Shown here piece by piece: positions 6,558-10,124 of a DNA stretch of 10,124 bases. A model generated the notes under the pieces. The model saw only the letters and a program-made list of their open reading frames with translations, ran no database searches and had not been told where the DNA came from. Source of the DNA: Pseudomonadota bacterium (GTDB lineage: Bacteria > Myxococcota > Polyangia > Polyangiales > Polyangiaceae). The DNA is taken from the NCBI GenBank assembly GCA_023419055.1, contig JAEZYO010000338.1:1-10124 (forward strand), in the 5' to 3' direction. The position numbers and the translations under genes were made by a program. Position 1 is the stretch's first letter. Each line of letters opens with the position of its first letter.

Positions 6558-7073
6558 TTGATTGATCCGTTCCAGACGCTGGGCGTCGAGCCCGCGTACG
6601 AGCTCGACGCGACGGAGCTCGAGCGGCGGCACCGCGATCTTTCTCGCGCGCTCCACCCGGACCGCTTCGCCGGGAGGCCCGCTTCGGAGCGCCGCCAGGC
6701 GCTCTCGCGCGCGATCGAGGTGAACGAGGCCTTCCGCCGCTTGCGTGATCCCGTGCGGCGCGGAGAGGCGCTCCTGGAAAAGCTCGGCGTGCGCCGTGAA
6801 GAAGGGCAGGAGCCCCGCCCGGAGGCGAGCTTTCTGATGGGCGTGATGGAGCTCCGCGAGGCGCTCTCCGACGTCCGGCGCAGCAAGGATCAAAAGGAGC
6901 TTGCGCGGCTCGTCGGCCGCGTGAAGGAGCTCGAGGCTCAAACCAAGGCATCTTTGGGCACGCTCTTCCAGCGTCGCCCGTTCGACGCCGACGCGGCCGA
7001 ACGGAGCCTCGGAGAGCTGCGTTATTACCGTCGTTTTCTCGAAGAGGCTGCGCTCGTCGAAGACGAGATCTGA
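6558..7073 (+). CDS. hscB: J-domain co-chaperone HscB
   Basis: HscB binds cluster-loaded IscU and delivers it to HscA, stimulating HscA ATPase. From the TTG at 6558 the protein has 171 residues, the same length as E. coli HscB, starting (M)[16 protein letters not shown]. The J-domain occupies about residues 1-75 with the essential HPD at 33-35 (ALHPDRF). The C-terminal IscU-binding helical bundle contains the family signature [13 protein letters not shown] and ends with a helix around [10 protein letters not shown]. No ATG or GTG is available at the homologous N-terminus. The frame stays open back to 6309 but that part overlaps iscA and has no HscB similarity. The start has no strong Shine-Dalgarno and lies 20 bases after the iscA stop, so translational coupling is likely. 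Start confidence is moderate; identity is high. Confidence 0.92.
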   Translation: MIDPFQTLGVEPAYELDATELERRHRDLSRALHPDRFAGRPASERRQALSRAIEVNEAFRRLRDPVRRGEALLEKLGVRREEGQEPRPEASFLMGVMELREALSDVRRSKDQKELARLVGRVKELEAQTKASLGTLFQRRPFDADAAERSLGELRYYRRFLEEAALVEDEI

Positions 7074-7098
7074 GCCTTTTACGGCGCAAGGAGCGCCC

Positions 7099-9021
7099 AT
7101 GCTACTCGACATATTCGATCCCAAGGCGCCGCCGACCCCGATCGGCATCGATCTCGGCACCACGAACTCGATCGTGGCCTACGTGCGAGACGGGCGCCCC
7201 ACCGCGCTCACGACCTGTGACGGCAGCGCGCTCCTGCCGTCGGTCGTGAACTTCGCTCCGGAAGGCGCCGTGCTCGTGGGCGCGGCCGCTCTGGCCCGAG
7301 CCTCACGCGAGCCAGAGCGCACCATCGTCAGCGTGAAGCGCTTCATGGGGCGTGGGGCGGATGACCCGGAGACCCGGCGCCTCGGCGCCTACCGCTTCGC
7401 GGAGCCCGCGAGCGCAGAAGAGGCCAAGGTCGTCCGCTTCGACGTCGGCGGCGCGATCAAGACGCCCGTCGAGGTCAGCGCAGAGATCTTGAAGAGCCTG
7501 AAGCGCAGCGCCGAGGACCAGCTGAAGCGGGTGGGTGGCGCCGTCATCACCGTGCCTGCCTACTTCGACGACGCTCAACGTCAGGCGACCAAAGACGCCG
7601 GGCGGCTCGCCGGGCTCGAGGTCCTGCGCTTGCTGAACGAGCCGACCGCGGCTGCGCTCGCCTACGGGCTCGAGAAGCGGCAAAATGGGCTCTTCGCCGT
7701 CTACGACCTGGGCGGCGGCACCTTCGACGTGACGGTGCTGACGCTCGAGGACGGCGTCTTCCAGGTGCGCAGCACCGGCGGAGACAGCGCTCTCGGCGGC
7801 GACGACATGGACCGCGCCGTCGCGGAGCATTTCTTGGGCGCGATGGGCGCGACCTCGCGCGAGACTCGGACTCCCGAGGTCGTGAGCCTGGTGCTCGGCG
7901 CGGCGAGAAAGGCGAAACACGCTCTCACCGAGCAGACGGAGGTCGACGTGGAGCTCCCGCGCGCCGGCGGCGGCGAGCTCACGCTCAGGCTCACGCGCGT
8001 GGCGTTCGAGGAGATGATCGCACCCTTGCTGGAGCGCACCGGGCGCGCGGCGAGGCGCGCACTTCGTGACGCAGGAGTCGAAGCGACCGAGCTCGACGGG
8101 GTGATTCTGGTCGGCGGAGCGACGCGCGTGCCCCGAGTGCGCTCGTACGTCGCCGAGACTTTCGGGCGCGAGCCGCTCGGCGACATCGATCCCGAGCTCG
8201 TGGTTGCCTACGGCGCTGCGAGCCAGGCGAGCTTGCTCGCGCAGGCGAGCGACGAGGTGCTGCTGCTCGACGTGCTGCCGCTCTCGCTGGGCCTCGAGAC
8301 CATGGGTGGCGGCGTGGACAAGATCCTCCCGCGCAATACGACCATCCCGGCGGGCGCGCGCTCCACGTTCACGACGTACGCGGACAACCAGACGGGCTTC
8401 GACCTGCACGTCGTGCAGGGAGAGCGCGAGCTCGCGGCCGACTGTCGCTCGCTGGCTCGCTTCAAGCTTTCAGGGATCCCGCCGATGCCGGCGGGCATGG
8501 CGCGACTCGAAGTGACCTTCCACGTCGACGAGAACAACCTCCTCAGCGTCACGGCGCAGGAGCTCACGACGGGCCTCTCTCAGAAGGTGGAGGTCAAGCC
8601 GAGCTACGGACTTTCGGACGAACAAGTGGAGCAAATGCTGATCGACGCGCTGGACTACGGGGAGCAGGATTTCGAAGCCAGGCGGCTCGCCGACGCTCGC
8701 GTGGAGGCCGGTCGCATCGTGCTCGCCACGCAGAAGGGGCTCGACACCGACGCCGACCTCTTGTCCGAGTCGGATCGGCAAGGCATCGACCGAGAGCTCG
8801 CGGCGCTCCAGCGCGCCATCGAAAGCGCGACCTCCGCGTCGGTGATCCAAAATCGCATCGACGCGCTCGACGAGGCGACGCACGCCTGGGCGGGCGAGCG
8901 CATGAACCGCGCCATCGCGCGAGCGATCGCCGGTCGCAACGTCTCCCAGGTCGAAGAAAGCGTGGAGCACGCGGCTGGGGTGGACGCGCACCTCGCCGCT
9001 CACGCAGCGGGGAGAGGCTGA
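7099..9021 (+). CDS. hscA: Hsp70-class Fe-S chaperone HscA
   Basis: HscA is the dedicated Hsp70 of ISC assembly; with HscB it binds the LPPVK motif of IscU and promotes cluster transfer. It has 640 residues (E. coli HscA 616). The ATPase domain shows phosphate-1 IDLGTTNS (17-24), the [21 protein letters not shown] stretch, [14 protein letters not shown], and phosphate-2 DLGGGTFDV (203-211). [12 protein letters not shown] and [20 protein letters not shown] match HscA more closely than DnaK. The substrate-binding domain has [27 protein letters not shown] and [22 protein letters not shown], again HscA-like. The lid ends near [13 protein letters not shown], followed by a tail of about 19 residues. 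AAGGAG lies 5 bases before the ATG. The TGA overlaps the fdx ATG by one base. Confidence 0.96.
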   Translation: MLLDIFDPKAPPTPIGIDLGTTNSIVAYVRDGRPTALTTCDGSALLPSVVNFAPEGAVLVGAAALARASREPERTIVSVKRFMGRGADDPETRRLGAYRFAEPASAEEAKVVRFDVGGAIKTPVEVSAEILKSLKRSAEDQLKRVGGAVITVPAYFDDAQRQATKDAGRLAGLEVLRLLNEPTAAALAYGLEKRQNGLFAVYDLGGGTFDVTVLTLEDGVFQVRSTGGDSALGGDDMDRAVAEHFLGAMGATSRETRTPEVVSLVLGAARKAKHALTEQTEVDVELPRAGGGELTLRLTRVAFEEMIAPLLERTGRAARRALRDAGVEATELDGVILVGGATRVPRVRSYVAETFGREPLGDIDPELVVAYGAASQASLLAQASDEVLLLDVLPLSLGLETMGGGVDKILPRNTTIPAGARSTFTTYADNQTGFDLHVVQGERELAADCRSLARFKLSGIPPMPAGMARLEVTFHVDENNLLSVTAQELTTGLSQKVEVKPSYGLSDEQVEQMLIDALDYGEQDFEARRLADARVEAGRIVLATQKGLDTDADLLSESDRQGIDRELAALQRAIESATSASVIQNRIDALDEATHAWAGERMNRAIARAIAGRNVSQVEESVEHAAGVDAHLAAHAAGRG

Positions 9022-9365
9022 TGGCAAAGGTGCTCTTCGTCGAGCAGAACGTCGAGATCGAGGTTCCTGTCGGGACCTCGATCCTGGACGCTGCCCGCCT
9101 GGTCAATGCTCCCGAAGGCAGCGCGTGCGGCGGCGTCTGCGCTTGCTCCACGTGTCACGTCTACGTCGAGGCCGGCGCCGAGCTCTTGAGCGAGAGCGAA
9201 GAGGACGAGGAGGACATCCTCGACAAGGCCTTCGACGTTCGCATGAACTCTCGCCTCGGCTGCCAGGCGAAGATTCAGCGCGAGGGCACGCTCAAGGTCC
9301 GCATCAGTCGCGAGAGCCTGGACGCCTACTACAACGAGCACCCCGACGATCCCCGGCCCGGGTAA
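9021..9365 (+). CDS. fdx: ISC-type [2Fe-2S] ferredoxin Fdx
   Basis: This ferredoxin supplies electrons for cluster assembly on IscU and for reductive steps of the ISC cycle. It has 114 residues (E. coli Fdx 111). Cluster ligands are C36, C42, C45 and C81 (C-x5-C-x2-C-x35-C), within ACGGVCACSTCHVYV and SRLGCQAKI. The extra C40 matches the non-ligand cysteine of E. coli Fdx. A very acidic segment (SESEEDEEDILDKA, 57-70) fits the partner-binding face of the family. The start overlaps the hscA stop (ATGA arrangement) with GGAGAGG immediately upstream, so translation is coupled. It ends the operon; no iscX follows on this strand. Confidence 0.96.
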   Translation: MAKVLFVEQNVEIEVPVGTSILDAARLVNAPEGSACGGVCACSTCHVYVEAGAELLSESEEDEEDILDKAFDVRMNSRLGCQAKIQREGTLKVRISRESLDAYYNEHPDDPRPG

Positions 9366-9387
9366 CGGGGTAGTCCAATGTAGCCAG

Positions 9388-9726
9388 TCAGTCCTCGCCC
9401 AGGCGGGGGACCTTGGGCTTCGGACCGTCCTTTCGCGGCGGATGGGGAGGCGACTCGGAGTCAGCCGACTCGCCTCCAATGACCCCGAGGACTCGCGCGC
9501 GCGCCCATGAGACCGCCCGCGCGAGGTCGCTGGCCGCTTCGCGGGCCGCCGAGGTCCGAGCGATGGCCTTCACATGCTCGAAACCTGTCTTGTGGCCGAG
9601 CGGAACACACACGAATCCGAGCAAAGCAAAGAGCCCGACCACCATCTCTGCGGCTCGCCGGCCCGTGGTTCCGAACACGCGCGCATCGTACCGGCCCCGG
9701 CCCACACCAGGAAAATTGTTGGCCAA
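9388..9726 (-). CDS. Small hypothetical protein with one membrane helix
   Basis: I do not recognise this gene. The frame encodes up to 112 residues from a TTG at 9726. A more likely start is the ATG at 9645, giving 85 residues that open directly with the hydrophobic segment MVVGLFALLGFVCVPLG, a membrane anchor or signal-like helix. It is followed by a charged helical stretch (HVKAIARTSAAREAASDLARAV) and a Pro/Lys-rich tail. Coding is supported by G/C-rich third positions on this strand, sensible composition and convergence with fdx 22 bases away. Opposing frames over the same bases are Arg-rich and look like shadows. Neither start has a clear ribosome site. A one-helix inner-membrane protein of unknown role is as far as the sequence goes. 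Confidence 0.5.
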   Translation of the reverse strand: MANNFPGVGRGRYDARVFGTTGRRAAEMVVGLFALLGFVCVPLGHKTGFEHVKAIARTSAAREAASDLARAVSWARARVLGVIGGESADSESPPHPPRKDGPKPKVPRLGED

Positions 9727-9954
9727 ACAAGGCTCTCGGTAGCGCTGCGCGCCCGTGGCGGTCGTCTCGGCCTGGTGGTAGGATGTCGAGGCCCTTCGCC
9801 AGACACTAGGTCCCGAGTTGGTTCAGTTCGTGCCGTTGGAGTCGAGTTCTGTGTGGCGCTGTTTCAATGGTGAGACGGTGCGGTCGTGAGCGTGAGAGCG
9901 TCGTGCGTTCGTTCGAGGGCCGGGAAAAGACGCGGTGCTGTTCGGAGAAGGTAG
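9727..9954. other. Intergenic region and probable leader of the RRM gene
   Basis: No convincing coding frame is seen in these 228 bases. Overlapping the left edge is a perfect 8-bp palindrome TTGGCCAA (9719-9726), extended imperfectly by TTG and ACAA flanks. The interval is less GC-rich than the genes and has several GTTNG/GTTCG-like runs (about 9816-9852 and 9904-9916). I cannot identify a confident -35/-10 pair or a classical terminator. GGAG at 9944-9947 serves the RRM gene. Confidence 0.4.
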
Positions 9955-10124
9955 ATGCGACTGTACGTAGGTAACCTCGCGTACTCGACGACCGAGGACT
10001 CGCTTCGAAGCGAATTTGGCAAGTTTGGGACGGTGACCGAAGCGAGCGTGGTGATCGATCGCGTGAGCGGACGCTCCCGGGGATTTGGATTCGTCGAGTT
10101 CGCCTCGGCGGAAGAGGGCAACAA
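9955..10124 (+). CDS. RRM-type RNA-binding protein (3' end outside window)
   Basis: The first 56 codons of an RNA recognition motif protein are visible. Both RNP motifs are present: RNP2 as LYVGNL (residues 3-8) and RNP1 as RGFGFVEF (42-49), with the usual spacing and the intervening SLRSEFGKFGTVTEASVV helix-strand segment. The ATG at 9955 has a strong Shine-Dalgarno, GGAG at 9944-9947, 7 bases upstream. Small single-RRM proteins of this type in bacteria, mainly cyanobacteria and some Myxococcota, bind single-stranded RNA and are often cold-induced, with a Gly-rich tail. The tail lies outside the window, so the subtype cannot be judged. A leader of up to about 230 bases precedes it. Confidence 0.92.
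   Translation, partial: MRLYVGNLAYSTTEDSLRSEFGKFGTVTEASVVIDRVSGRSRGFGFVEFASAEEGN

Noticed and set aside
9351..9370. CCCCG/CGGGG stem around the fdx stop as an operon terminator
   Set aside because: Five-bp stem with a 10-base loop and no following T-tract; too weak to call in GC-rich sequence.
1..10124. CRISPR arrays, insertion sequences, tRNA or rRNA genes
   Set aside because: No regularly spaced repeats, transposase motifs, terminal inverted repeats, or tRNA/rRNA-like segments were seen on either strand.

Overview
The window is GC-rich and densely coded, with strong G/C preference at third codon positions. It most resembles a myxobacterium-type genome (Myxococcota, possibly Polyangia). 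That assignment is an inference from base composition, from a large Cys-rich von Willebrand A-like surface protein, and from general gene style. No marker gene fixes the taxon.

Layout: (1) 1-1701 (+) is the 3' part of a large Cys-rich VWA-like protein, probably exported. (2) 1710-2609 (-) is a LysR-type regulator of the NhaR kind, convergent with the VWA gene. It is divergent from (3) 2734-3726 (+), a TerC/Alx-family membrane protein whose frame is interrupted by one in-frame TAG at 3301-3303. (4) 3727-3877 is a regulatory interval with a TTGACA element and a 26-bp near-perfect palindrome. (5) 3878-9365 (+) is a co-directional cluster: a MerR-family regulator with a four-Cys C-terminus, then iscS, iscU, iscA, hscB, hscA and fdx. 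(6) 9388-9726 (-) is a small one-helix hypothetical protein. (7) From 9955 (+) an RRM-type RNA-binding protein begins and runs off the window after a leader of about 230 bases.

The central block is a complete ISC iron-sulfur assembly operon in the classical proteobacterial order. IscS supplies sulfur, IscU is the scaffold, IscA is an A-type carrier, HscB/HscA form the dedicated co-chaperone/chaperone pair that releases the cluster from IscU, and Fdx is the [2Fe-2S] electron donor. The gaps are short (9, 13, 20 and 25 bases, then a 1-base overlap of hscA and fdx), which implies one transcript. The slot usually held by iscR (an Rrf2-family [2Fe-2S] sensor) is held here by a MerR-family protein with C-x3-C-x8-C-x2-C near its C-terminus. 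This suggests a different Fe-S, redox or metal sensor for ISC control, and it is the most interesting feature of the window. Its probable operator is the palindrome just upstream. The second point of interest is the amber codon in the otherwise intact terC frame. It could be a recent mutation, a sequence error or a readthrough site.
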